From a virus: a DNA stretch of 25,029 nucleotides. Each line of letters opens with the position of its first letter. Within the stretch, counting starts at the first letter, position 1. The stretch lies in the IMG/VR virus record IMGVR_UViG_3300009008_000229, positions 1 through 25,029 of that record; one strand, written 5' to 3'. The notes under the pieces were generated by a model. It was given only the letters and a program-made list of their open reading frames with translations. It was not told the origin of the DNA and made no database searches. Below are positions 14,295-20,980 of the stretch, piece after piece. A program made the position numbers and the translations under genes.

Positions 14295-14337
14295 CTGGGC
14301 GGCGCTGAGTCGCCGCCCAGGATTCACCAGAAAGGAG
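14295..14337 (+). repeat. Hairpin leader, copy 2 (before the gp35-like gene)
   Basis: CTGGGCGGCG at 14295-14304 pairs perfectly with CGCCGCCCAG at 14311-14320 around a 6-base loop (CTGAGT), then GATTCACCAGAAAGGAG. It is a direct repeat of the leader at 13726-13770. The very stable 10-bp stem lacks a T run; it could stabilise or process late mRNA, or slow transcription. Confidence 0.7.
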
Positions 14338-14345
14338 CTGAAGAA

Positions 14346-14534
14346 ATGGCAATCAAGATCATCTCGAAGCAGGAAGGGTTCATGAGGTGCGGCATGAAGC
14401 ACTCCACGGAGCCGAAGGTCTACCCGGACGACAAGTTCAGCAAAAAGGAGCTCGCGCGCCTCGAGGGCGACAAGATGCTCATCGTCGTCAAGGTCCCGAA
14501 CTCCGAGCTCCCGAAGGAAAAGAAGGAGAAGTAG
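14346..14534 (+). CDS. Mu gp35/HI1506-like small head protein (62 aa)
   Basis: The product (IKIISKQEGFMRCGMKHS, then VYPDDKFSKKELARLEGD and LIVVKV) fits the short domain found in Mu gp35 and the Haemophilus FluMu HI1506 protein, where an FRRAG-like block is followed by a predicted helix and a D-x-x-L-x-V end. It lies at the normal place, between capsid and gp36-like genes. Function in the virion is not established. AAAGGAG lies 8 bases before ATG 14346. The stop is followed at once by the GTG of the next gene. Confidence 0.7.
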   Translation: MAIKIISKQEGFMRCGMKHSTEPKVYPDDKFSKKELARLEGDKMLIVVKVPNSELPKEKKEK

Positions 14535-14963
14535 GTGCCGTACTTGGAGCAAACGGACCTTCTCGAGCTCATCGACGAGGAGACCCTCATCTCCCTCACC
14601 GATGACGCAGACGACGGCTATGTGAACGAGGAGATCGTTGCCGAGGTCCTCGATACGGCCGAAGAGGAGGCCATGGGGTACGTGGCCAACCGGTACTCCG
14701 TGCCTCTTGCAGATGTGCCTGGCGTGGTGAAGAAGCACACGGTGGCGATCGCCGCCCATGCTCTTTACTCGAGACGCATGGACCCGCCCGATCGGATCGT
14801 GACGGCCCACAAGAATGCGATCAATTATTTTCTCAAGGTCGCAGACGGCAAGGCCCACATCCCAGGAGCAACGCTGAAGACCGATCCGGCCACGCGCACG
14901 AGCGCCGGCCGCACGGACGGGAACGAGAGGCTCTTCACCCGAGGAAAGCTCGAGGACGCCTGA
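14535..14963 (+). CDS. DUF1320/Mu gp36-like head completion protein
   Basis: The 142-residue product has the family's plan: MPYLEQTDLLELIDEETL at the start, DDGYVNEEIVAEVLDTAEEEAMGYVANRY in the middle (seen in parts as YVNEEIVAEVLDTA and MGYVANRYSVPL), and a helix around VAIAAHALYSRRM, then an alanine/glycine-poor basic tail. These proteins act at the head-tail connector. GTG 14535 is the start, with AAGGAG 6 bases before it and no earlier ATG. Its stop overlaps the next start (TGATG). Confidence 0.82.
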   Translation: MPYLEQTDLLELIDEETLISLTDDADDGYVNEEIVAEVLDTAEEEAMGYVANRYSVPLADVPGVVKKHTVAIAAHALYSRRMDPPDRIVTAHKNAINYFLKVADGKAHIPGATLKTDPATRTSAGRTDGNERLFTRGKLEDA

Positions 14964-15412
14964 TGAAGATCGCAGTGAGGACCGAGGGGCATGCCAAGCT
15001 CGAGGACGCCCTTGTTAGGGTTTTAAAAGGCGGGGCGTCTCCTCGGCCACTCATGAAGGCGATCGAACAGGCCCTCATAGCTTCGACGACCGACCGGTTC
15101 GACCGCGAGGTGGATCCGGACGAGGAACCCTGGGAGCCGCTCCAGCCGGCCACGAAAAAGCGCAAGGGGCACGATCGGATCCTACAGGATACGGAGGATC
15201 TTGCCGGCAGTATCGACAGCCAGCGCGACGACAACAGTGTCGAGGTGGGAACCAACAAGGAGTACATGGTCTACCACCAGGACACTGAGGAAACCGAGGA
15301 TATGGAGCGCGAGAGCATCCCGGAGCGAGCGGTTTTCGGCATCAGCGATGAGGACCGCGAAGACATCGAGGACCTGGCTGATCGATTCATGAAGAAGCTT
15401 CTCAAGGTGTGA
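14963..15412 (+). CDS. Virion morphogenesis protein (Mu gpG-like, tail completion)
   Basis: The 149-residue product fits the phage virion morphogenesis family: two N-terminal helices, a RFDREVDPDEEPWEPLQPAT block, TKKRKGHDRILQDTEDLAGS, and VEVGTNKEYMVYHQ. The PWxPL and (K)IL-x-DTG/E-L-x-S segments are diagnostic. Such proteins act in tail or head-tail completion. The C-terminus here is more acidic than usual (EETEDMERESIPERAVFG then DEDREDIEDLADRF). It shares TGATG overlaps at both ends. Confidence 0.82.
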   Translation: MKIAVRTEGHAKLEDALVRVLKGGASPRPLMKAIEQALIASTTDRFDREVDPDEEPWEPLQPATKKRKGHDRILQDTEDLAGSIDSQRDDNSVEVGTNKEYMVYHQDTEETEDMERESIPERAVFGISDEDREDIEDLADRFMKKLLKV

Positions 15413-15921
15413 TGATGCTCGAAGAGATCGGAAATTTTATCAAGGACGCCCTGGCCATCGCCGGGATCAACGAGAGCTCTGTCTGGATTTCTTTCCTCGG
15501 CCGTAAGGAAGAGAAGGAAAAGGCCCAGACGCTCAAGCCTCCATCGGCCGAGCTCAGAGTGAGGCGCGATGAGAGGATCCGCGATGGCTCGATTGTGAAG
15601 CGCACGATCGATGACGCAAACAACCAGATCCATCTCACCAGGCGCATGAACAGGCGCGAGGTAGACATCGAGATTCATCTTCGTGTGATCGAGCAGCGAG
15701 ATCTCGATGGGATCAAGGATGCCTTCGTCAATGCCCTCGAGCACTGGGTGGTTGACGAAGATTCGTTCGACATCCGGGCAGTGCCGGGCAGTTGCCGGTG
15801 GCATCAGAAGGCCCGGCGAGATCGGCGCCGATCGGTGCTCGTGGTGAGCTTCGAAGGGGGCGACTACAAGACGACCAGCGTGCCGCGATTTACTAACGTA
15901 ACCTTTACCATTCCGGATTAA
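15412..15921 (+). CDS. Mu gp37-like (DUF1834-type) tail/head-tail protein
   Basis: Two ATG codons (15412 and 15415) follow the overlap with the previous stop; 169 residues result from the first. The protein has an alpha/beta plan with a repeated strand pattern (REVDIEIHLRVIEQ and SVLVVSFEGGDY). It sits between the gpG-like and the sheath genes, where Mu-like phages carry gp37/DUF1834. The assignment leans on position and overall shape, as no single motif is diagnostic. Confidence 0.55.
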   Translation: MMLEEIGNFIKDALAIAGINESSVWISFLGRKEEKEKAQTLKPPSAELRVRRDERIRDGSIVKRTIDDANNQIHLTRRMNRREVDIEIHLRVIEQRDLDGIKDAFVNALEHWVVDEDSFDIRAVPGSCRWHQKARRDRRRSVLVVSFEGGDYKTTSVPRFTNVTFTIPD

Positions 15922-15935
15922 GGAGGCTTGAAAAA

Positions 15936-16145
15936 ATGCCACCTGCAGAGAAGAAAGAGAAACCCGGTCGGCCTCAAGAAATCGCTTATACGATCGAGGA
16001 GCTCGAACGCCGAACGAACACGCCGAGCTATGTCACAGCCGGAGCGCGAGTGCGCTACGGCTGGACCAAGGAGTCTCGGCTCTCTCAGCCGGCCTTCGAA
16101 AGCCTGATCAAGAAGTTCCTGGGGCCGAAGCGATCCAGGAAGTAA
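15936..16145 (+). CDS. Small conserved phage protein before the sheath gene (69 aa)
   Basis: A basic, Pro-rich start is followed by YTIEELERRTNTPSYVTAG, then YGWTKESRLSQPAFESLI. This Y-x-x-x-E-L, AG-x-x-x-x-x-GW, FE-x-x-(L/I) pattern resembles short proteins I recall before sheath genes of Mu-like phages. It is not the DUF2635 (gp38) type. Role unknown. AAGGAGG lies about 13 bases before ATG 15936, a slightly long spacing. Confidence 0.55.
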   Translation: MPPAEKKEKPGRPQEIAYTIEELERRTNTPSYVTAGARVRYGWTKESRLSQPAFESLIKKFLGPKRSRK

Positions 16146-16172
16146 CGACTCTGACCATAAGGAGGACAGATC

Positions 16173-17570
16173 ATGTGGGGAGGAGTAACCGAATACATCC
16201 AGGACGGCAATCTCGGGTTGCCGCCCACCGAAGTGGAGGGCTCTCTCCTGTTCGTCGGCGTGAGTGATACCGGCGAAGCGGAGACCCTCTACTATATCGA
16301 CAAGAACAGCAACGTCCGAGGCGATCTCGGCCTGGGCCCGCTGCCCACCAAGATCCTCGACGCCCTGGCCGTGGGATCTGAGAAGACCAAGATCGTGGCG
16401 GTGAAGGCCACGAGCGACGTGGCCGGCTCGAGGGGCGAAGTGACTCACACCGGTACCGGGAGTGCCACGGAGGAGACCAGCGGAAATCCCAAGGACGAGT
16501 ACCAGTTCCTTATCGAGATCGTCACGGGCGGGGAGCTCGCGGATGCCGTCTATAAGTGGTCCCGTGATGGCGGTCGTCACTGGTCCGGGGAGCTTGAATT
16601 CGGTGGCGTCGGGGCGGTCGTGCTCGGGGATACCGGCGTGACGATCACCTTCACCGAAGGCACGCCGCCGAGCTTCGTGGCCGGCGACACCTATGCCTTC
16701 AACGTGACGGCTCCGGACGCTTCGCTGGCGAACAAGCTCACCGCTCTGAACTGGGCGATCGAGCGCGTGGCCGTGGAAGGCATCGTGATCCTGGGCGAGA
16801 GCGATGCGGCGGCCTGGGCCTCGTTCGGCACGTGGGCCGACACGAAGTTCACCGAGCATCGGCCGATGTTCATGCTGCTCGAGTCCACGGCGCCTGCCGA
16901 TGGGGAGGCGCTGGCCACATGGGTTACGGCCCGAGTGACCGAGCGGGCCACATACTCTCACGTCAGAGTATCTGTCGTGGCCATGGGAGCGAACATCACG
17001 GACGCCGATGGCAACGCGATCGGCCGAAACGGTATCGGCCTGGTGGCCGGGACCGTCTCGAAGATCCCGACGATGCGCTCCATGGGTAACGTGATGGAAG
17101 CCCCTCAGACGCCGGCCGTGGCGCTCTATCCGGTTCTCACGACGGCGCAGATCAAGACCCTCGACGATAACGACTACATCACGTTTCGTCGCTATGTGGG
17201 CCTTGAGAACATCTTCATCACAGACGGCCATGTAATCGCCGCCGCCACGAGCGACTACCAGAAGCTCGAGACCCGGCGTGTGGTGGACAAGTCCGTGAGG
17301 CTCTGCCGTGTGGCGGCGCTCCGGAAGGTCCACAGCGAGACCGAAGGGGCCGAGGGCGACGAGAGCGGTCTCAAGGACCTCGAGAATCATCTGGAGCAGG
17401 CCCTGGAGCGCATGAAGCATCCGGTGCGCGAGATCACGAACTACGGTGTCGTGATACCGGAGGGTCAGGACATCATCGGCACGAGCGAGGTTCAGGTGCA
17501 GCTTTCGATGGTACCGGTGCCTATCATGCGCAAGATAATACTTAACTTCGGGCTGGCCGTTTCGCTGTAG
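16173..17570 (+). CDS. Tail sheath protein (DUF2586-like)
   Basis: The 465-residue protein sits at the sheath position, directly before the tube gene. Features seen: an N-terminal WGGVTEYIQDGNLGLPP, a LLFVGVSDTGEAETLYYI segment, a beta-rich insert (about 90-175, with WSRDGGRHWSGELEF), and a C-terminal part with DDNDYITFRRYVGLENIFIT, then ATSDYQKLETRRVVDKS, which is the conserved sheath core. It forms the contractile outer tail cylinder. AAGGAGG lies about 8 bases before ATG 16173. The length is near that of Mu gpL (about 495). Confidence 0.82.
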   Translation: MWGGVTEYIQDGNLGLPPTEVEGSLLFVGVSDTGEAETLYYIDKNSNVRGDLGLGPLPTKILDALAVGSEKTKIVAVKATSDVAGSRGEVTHTGTGSATEETSGNPKDEYQFLIEIVTGGELADAVYKWSRDGGRHWSGELEFGGVGAVVLGDTGVTITFTEGTPPSFVAGDTYAFNVTAPDASLANKLTALNWAIERVAVEGIVILGESDAAAWASFGTWADTKFTEHRPMFMLLESTAPADGEALATWVTARVTERATYSHVRVSVVAMGANITDADGNAIGRNGIGLVAGTVSKIPTMRSMGNVMEAPQTPAVALYPVLTTAQIKTLDDNDYITFRRYVGLENIFITDGHVIAAATSDYQKLETRRVVDKSVRLCRVAALRKVHSETEGAEGDESGLKDLENHLEQALERMKHPVREITNYGVVIPEGQDIIGTSEVQVQLSMVPVPIMRKIILNFGLAVSL

Positions 17571-17598
17571 TCCGGCCGGGCCGCAATAAGGAGAGATC

Positions 17599-18054
17599 AT
17601 GAGTGTCAACGGCCAATATTATTCATGGGAGGACATCACCATTTACCTTCCGCATGGGCCGCTCATCGATGTCCAGGACATCGAGTACGGCGACGAGAAG
17701 GAGGTGGAGGAGGTCTATGGCAAGGGCTCCAAGCCTGTGGGCTACGGTCGCGGCAACTACAAGGGGGCCGGCAAACTCACCCTGAAGCGCGAGGGCTATG
17801 ATCAGCTCGTGGCCTACTGCAAGGCTCAGGGTAAAGCCTTCTACAACCTGGCTCCCTTTCCCATCACGGTGAGCTATGCGAGCAGCAACAATGCGCCTAT
17901 CGCCGACAAGCTCAAGGACTGCAAGTTCACGAAGCGGGATTTCAAGGGCGCCCAGGGCGACAAGAGCCTGAACGTGGAGCTGCCGTTCATCATCATCGGT
18001 GGGATCAACTCCGATGGAGTGGACGCGACCGCAGACAACATGAGCCTTCAATAG
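17599..18054 (+). CDS. Tail tube protein (Mu gpM-like)
   Basis: The 151-residue product is a beta-rich protein with SWEDITIYLPHGPL, GKGSKPVGYGRGNYKGAGKL, APFPITVSYAS and CKFTKRDFKGAQGDKSL. The KPxGxGRGxYKxxGxL and late K-F-x-KRDF blocks are typical of tube proteins of contractile phages of this group. It polymerises to the inner tail tube. AAGGAG lies about 8 bases before ATG 17599, and the place between sheath and chaperone is standard. Confidence 0.82.
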   Translation: MSVNGQYYSWEDITIYLPHGPLIDVQDIEYGDEKEVEEVYGKGSKPVGYGRGNYKGAGKLTLKREGYDQLVAYCKAQGKAFYNLAPFPITVSYASSNNAPIADKLKDCKFTKRDFKGAQGDKSLNVELPFIIIGGINSDGVDATADNMSLQ

Positions 18055-18098
18055 GTGACTCGGCCTGATCGGCCGGGACGCTGACGGAGAGTGAGGAA

Positions 18099-18434
18099 AT
18101 GGCGAACGAATTACAGGCCAAGATCGAGGCTTGGAAGAAGGAACACGGCGAGCTCTCGGAGCTCATTGTGAGCTGGGACGTGGAAGGGGCTGAGCAGAGC
18201 CGCTCCTTCATCGTGCACAAGCCGAAGCCGGCGAGCTTCGACATCCTGATGCAGGGGATCATGCAGAAGCCCACGAAGGCAATGAAGAACTTCGTGATCT
18301 CGGTACTCCTGCATCCGAGCCAGGAGGAGTTCCTCTCCCTGGCGGAGAAGTATCCCGGCGTGCTCATGAACCTGGGGAACTCGATCCTCGAGGAGTTCGG
18401 CATCAAAGCCGACGTAGTTAAAAAAAAGCTCTAG
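18099..18434 (+). CDS. Tail assembly chaperone, unshifted product (111 aa)
   Basis: The short product is helical (LQAKIEAWKKEHGELSELIV, then PTKAMKNFVISVLLHPSQEE) and ends VVKKKL at a stop directly after a run of eight A. It lies between tube and tape measure, the fixed position of tail assembly chaperones, which bind the tape-measure protein and recruit tube subunits but are not in the finished virion. Most ribosomes are expected to stop here; a minority shift to make the longer product (see 18428-18619). Confidence 0.8.
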   Translation: MANELQAKIEAWKKEHGELSELIVSWDVEGAEQSRSFIVHKPKPASFDILMQGIMQKPTKAMKNFVISVLLHPSQEEFLSLAEKYPGVLMNLGNSILEEFGIKADVVKKKL

Positions 18435-18466
18435 AGATAAGGTCCTCGCCTCTGCGGGAGGGCCTT
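18420..18466 (+). promoter_or_regulatory. Programmed -1 frameshift signal: A8-G slippery run plus stem-loop
   Basis: Zero-frame codons are GTT AAA AAA AAG CTC TAG, so the heptamer A-AAA-AAG, the most efficient bacterial -1 site, lies 3 bases before the stop codon. Ten bases after the heptamer, AAGGTCCTC (18439-18447) pairs with GAGGGCCTT (18458-18466), nine pairs with one G-U, around a 10-base loop. Slippery site, spacing and stem fit the standard signal. Confidence 0.82.
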
Positions 18467-18619
18467 GTCCTCATCAGGCACTACTTCGGCATCGATGCAC
18501 GGAAATTCAACATGGACGAGTTCATAGAGCACTACTCAGAAGCCTGGTACATGGTGGAGTTGGAGCGGGATATTCTGGCCAGCGCGATCGGGAAGGCTTT
18601 TGGCGTGAAAGATCAGTGA
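18428..18619 (+). CDS. Tail assembly chaperone, -1 frameshift extension (63 aa)
   Basis: After a one-base slip back at A-AAA-AAG, translation continues from base 18428 for 63 codons to TGA 18617-18619, giving a 173-residue fusion. The extension (ALEIRSSPLREGLVLIRHYF, then FNMDEFIEHYSEAWYMVE and LERDILASAIGKAFGVKDQ) has normal amphipathic helices and no start codon of its own near its 5' end. The other possible frame is also open but yields Arg- and His-rich nonsense-like sequence. As in phage lambda G/GT, the extension would recruit tube subunits. Its last 7 bases overlap the end of the reverse-strand gene. Confidence 0.8.
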   Translation, partial: ALEIRSSPLREGLVLIRHYFGIDARKFNMDEFIEHYSEAWYMVELERDILASAIGKAFGVKDQ

Positions 18620-18837
18620 TTTGCAGATGAAAGTTTGGAGGTTTTCAGGGCTTTTTCACGGGCATCTTGAGCCTGCCAGCCCTTCATGAAGGATTCTTTC
18701 CAGACGTGAGCGACAATGCGGAAACAGGCATAGGTGAGTTTAATAAGCTTGGGACCGAAATAGAAAAGAGCCCAGCAGAGCCCGATGATAGCGCCAATGC
18801 CGAAGAAGAAAAAGACGGGACCGAGAGCTTCAAACAT
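18613..18837 (-). CDS. Reverse-strand moron: small membrane protein, candidate superinfection-exclusion factor
   Basis: This is the only reverse-strand gene seen. ATG (18837-18835) has AGGAGG 9 bases upstream. The 74-residue product has one transmembrane segment (about 8-28, VFFFFGIGAIIGLCWALFYF) and a basic, polar C-terminal part (VWKESFMKGWQAQDAREKAL). It has its own promoter (18870-18898). Single genes with their own promoter, inserted between chaperone and tape measure, are classic morons; HK97 gp15, a small membrane superinfection-exclusion protein, is, as I recall, inserted at the same place. Function by that analogy is inference. No Rho-independent terminator is seen after its stop, where it meets the chaperone gene tail to tail. 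Confidence 0.72.
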   Translation of the reverse strand: MFEALGPVFFFFGIGAIIGLCWALFYFGPKLIKLTYACFRIVAHVWKESFMKGWQAQDAREKALKTSKLSSANH

Positions 18838-18869
18838 GGCAGCACACCTCCTGTTAGGAAACTAAGTTC

Positions 18870-18898
18870 AGTATAGGGCAACAAGGACCTCCAGTCAA
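18870..18898 (-). promoter_or_regulatory. Sigma70 promoter of the reverse-strand gene
   Basis: On the reverse strand, TTGACT (18898-18893) and TATACT (18875-18870) are separated by exactly 17 bases; each hexamer matches five of six consensus bases. Transcription would start near 18863 and give a leader of about 25 bases with AGGAGG. The -35 box ends one base before the tape-measure ATG, and the forward AAGGA (18883-18887) of the tape-measure gene lies in its spacer. Confidence 0.75.
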
Positions 18899-20980
18899 AT
18901 GGACTCAATCTTCGAACTGGCCGTCATAATCAAGGCCATTGATCAGATCTCCGGGCCGATAAAGAGCGCTCGCAAGGTGCTCGGAGATTTCGATAAATGG
19001 GCCGGCAAGGCTGACGGCATGGTTCGATTCGGAGAACGGGCCGGCGTAGCCAGTGCCTTCATAGGAGCATCGGCAGCCAAGATGCGCGGAGCCCTGGGGG
19101 AAATCCTGGGGCCGCTCACCGAGGTCGAAGACTCCATGGCCAAGGTGCAAAGCGTCATAACACCGATGAGCGGAGACATGGCCGCCTCGATGGCGAACAT
19201 GAAAGCGGCGGCCCTGGACTGGAGCAAGGCCCACACCGACAGCGCCACGGAGTTTCTCGATACTTCCTACATGATGCTCTCCGCTGGACTCAACGAGGCA
19301 GCCGCTGTTGAAGCGACACGTACAGCGATGGCCGTAGCCACGGCCACGATGGGCGATAACGTCGAAGCGGCCGACCTTATGGCGCGCGTTTACAACAACC
19401 TGGGTGATCAGGGTGCCGATGTAGCAGGGGAGATGGGCCGGCTGGGCGATATCCTCACCAAGACTCAGCAGACCTTCCAGATTGCAAACCTCAACCAGCT
19501 CGCCACGGGCCTTCAGTACGGAATCCCAGTGGCCAAGCAGTTCGGGATCTCCGTTGAGCAGGTAAACGCCTCTGTCGGTATGCTCAATACTCTCGGCCTG
19601 CAGGGATCGATGGCGGGCACGGCCTTTGCCGCCACTATGCGCAATATGATCAAGGCCAGCAACGAGCTCGGCTTCGAGATGGCCAGGACTGCCTCCGGAG
19701 GCGTGGACTTCGTCGGGACCGTGGAAAACATCCGGGCCGTATACGGCGATTTCTCCAAGATGACCGATCGACAGAAAACCGCTTTCCAGAAGGCATTTGG
19801 AGACGAAGGGCTCCGGGCCATCTCTGTGCTGCTCGGAAAAACCGGAGAGCTGCGATCGGCCCTGGATACAGTGACTGGATCGACCGGAGCAACGAAAGCC
19901 GCACTGGATATCATGGAGAGTACGGCAAGTGCGAATTTCCAGACTCTCCACAACAACCTGTACGCCGTGAAGGTGACGATCGGCGAGCACCTTCTTCCTC
20001 TGATCAATATGGGCATTCCGATTGTTCAAAAGCTCATCACGAACATGGGACGGTTCGCCGAGGCTCACCCGTGGCTGATGAAGATCAGCGTGAGCCTCCT
20101 GGCCATCATGGCGGTGCTCCTGAGCATTATTGCTCCTGTCCTCGCAGTAGCTGCCGGTTTTATGTTGATGGGCGGCTATGGACTCAAGGCGATTCTGGGT
20201 GTCGTAAGCGCTCTGGAGTGGCTCCTGGGGATGATGACGTCCGGCAGTATCCAGGGCGCAGCCAAATCGATCGGAGTGGGATTCAGATGGGGCTTCGGCC
20301 TGGCCAGGACAGCCGTGCTTCGCAGTGTCACGGCTCTTCGAGCCTTCTCTCTCGGTGTCCTCCAATTAGCGCGCCAGGCGCTCATTGCGCTGATCGGCGT
20401 GCTGCCCGGCCTCATCGCTTCGGTATGGGCCTTCACGGCCGCTCTGCTTGCCAATCCGATCACATGGGTTGTGCTGGCTGTTGTGGGCCTTGGAGCCGGG
20501 CTCTGGGCTCTGATCAAGCACTGGGACACTGTGAAGGTCGCCTTCATGCAGGCCGTCGACTGGATCATGGGATTTGGGAAACAGATGTATGCAGCCGGAG
20601 CGGCCCTGTTCGCTGCCTTCACGGAAGGCCTGAAAAGCCTGGCCTCCAAACCCATTGAGTTCGTGAAGAATACCCTGGGCAAGATCCGGGCAATGCTTCC
20701 GTTCTCCGATGCCAAGATGGGGCCGCTGGCGGATCTGAGCAGTTCCGGGGAGGCGTTCAACGAGACACTGAGCCGGTCGATCGAGAAGTCGAGCCCCCGG
20801 CTGATCTCTACAGTGAAAGCCGAGCTCGGCGAACTCCTCCCTCAGCCAGCTCCGGCAGCCGCGCCGGCAGCTGAAGCAGGCGGCGGCGAGAGGGTGATCA
20901 ATATCAATATCAACGGTGCAGCTCCGAATATGATCGAGCAGATCGCGGCAGCCGTTAAACTTGCCGTGGAGGCCGCCTGA
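18899..20980 (+). CDS. Tail tape measure protein (TP901 family)
   Basis: The 693-residue protein has the TP901-type core in its first half: SMAKVQSVITPMSGD, FLDTSYMMLSAGLNEAAAVE, MARVYNNLGDQG, QLATGLQYGIPVAKQFGISV and AFGDEGLRAISVLLGK. Hydrophobic segments follow at about 395-435 and 495-545, which may insert into the host membrane during DNA entry. At about 1.5 angstrom per residue the tail would be near 100 nm. The ribosome site (AAGGA, 11 bases before the ATG) is weak and lies within the reverse promoter, suggesting the moron changed the leader. The stop overlaps the next start (TGATG). Confidence 0.9.
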   Translation: MDSIFELAVIIKAIDQISGPIKSARKVLGDFDKWAGKADGMVRFGERAGVASAFIGASAAKMRGALGEILGPLTEVEDSMAKVQSVITPMSGDMAASMANMKAAALDWSKAHTDSATEFLDTSYMMLSAGLNEAAAVEATRTAMAVATATMGDNVEAADLMARVYNNLGDQGADVAGEMGRLGDILTKTQQTFQIANLNQLATGLQYGIPVAKQFGISVEQVNASVGMLNTLGLQGSMAGTAFAATMRNMIKASNELGFEMARTASGGVDFVGTVENIRAVYGDFSKMTDRQKTAFQKAFGDEGLRAISVLLGKTGELRSALDTVTGSTGATKAALDIMESTASANFQTLHNNLYAVKVTIGEHLLPLINMGIPIVQKLITNMGRFAEAHPWLMKISVSLLAIMAVLLSIIAPVLAVAAGFMLMGGYGLKAILGVVSALEWLLGMMTSGSIQGAAKSIGVGFRWGFGLARTAVLRSVTALRAFSLGVLQLARQALIALIGVLPGLIASVWAFTAALLANPITWVVLAVVGLGAGLWALIKHWDTVKVAFMQAVDWIMGFGKQMYAAGAALFAAFTEGLKSLASKPIEFVKNTLGKIRAMLPFSDAKMGPLADLSSSGEAFNETLSRSIEKSSPRLISTVKAELGELLPQPAPAAAPAAEAGGGERVINININGAAPNMIEQIAAAVKLAVEAA

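Noticed and set aside
15918-17609. Reverse-strand open frame of 563 codons opposite the sheath gene
   Set aside because: It is rich in Arg, His, Gly and Leu with no family-like pattern, lies exactly antisense to a well-supported sheath gene, and is the usual by-product of GC-rich codon use.
18429-18629. Alternative +1 (or -2) frame after the A8 run as the chaperone extension
   Set aside because: It is open, but the product is Arg/His/Gly-rich without regular helices; the -1 frame product is clearly more protein-like and matches the A-AAA-AAG heptamer.
18684-18908. Second reverse-strand frame overlapping the moron
   Set aside because: It would start inside the promoter and lacks a ribosome site; the 18613-18837 frame has AGGAGG and a clean membrane segment.
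18905-20365. Reverse-strand open frame of 486 codons opposite the tape measure
   Set aside because: The sequence is His/Gly/Arg-rich and low in structure, it has no ribosome site, and the forward frame is a clear tape measure.
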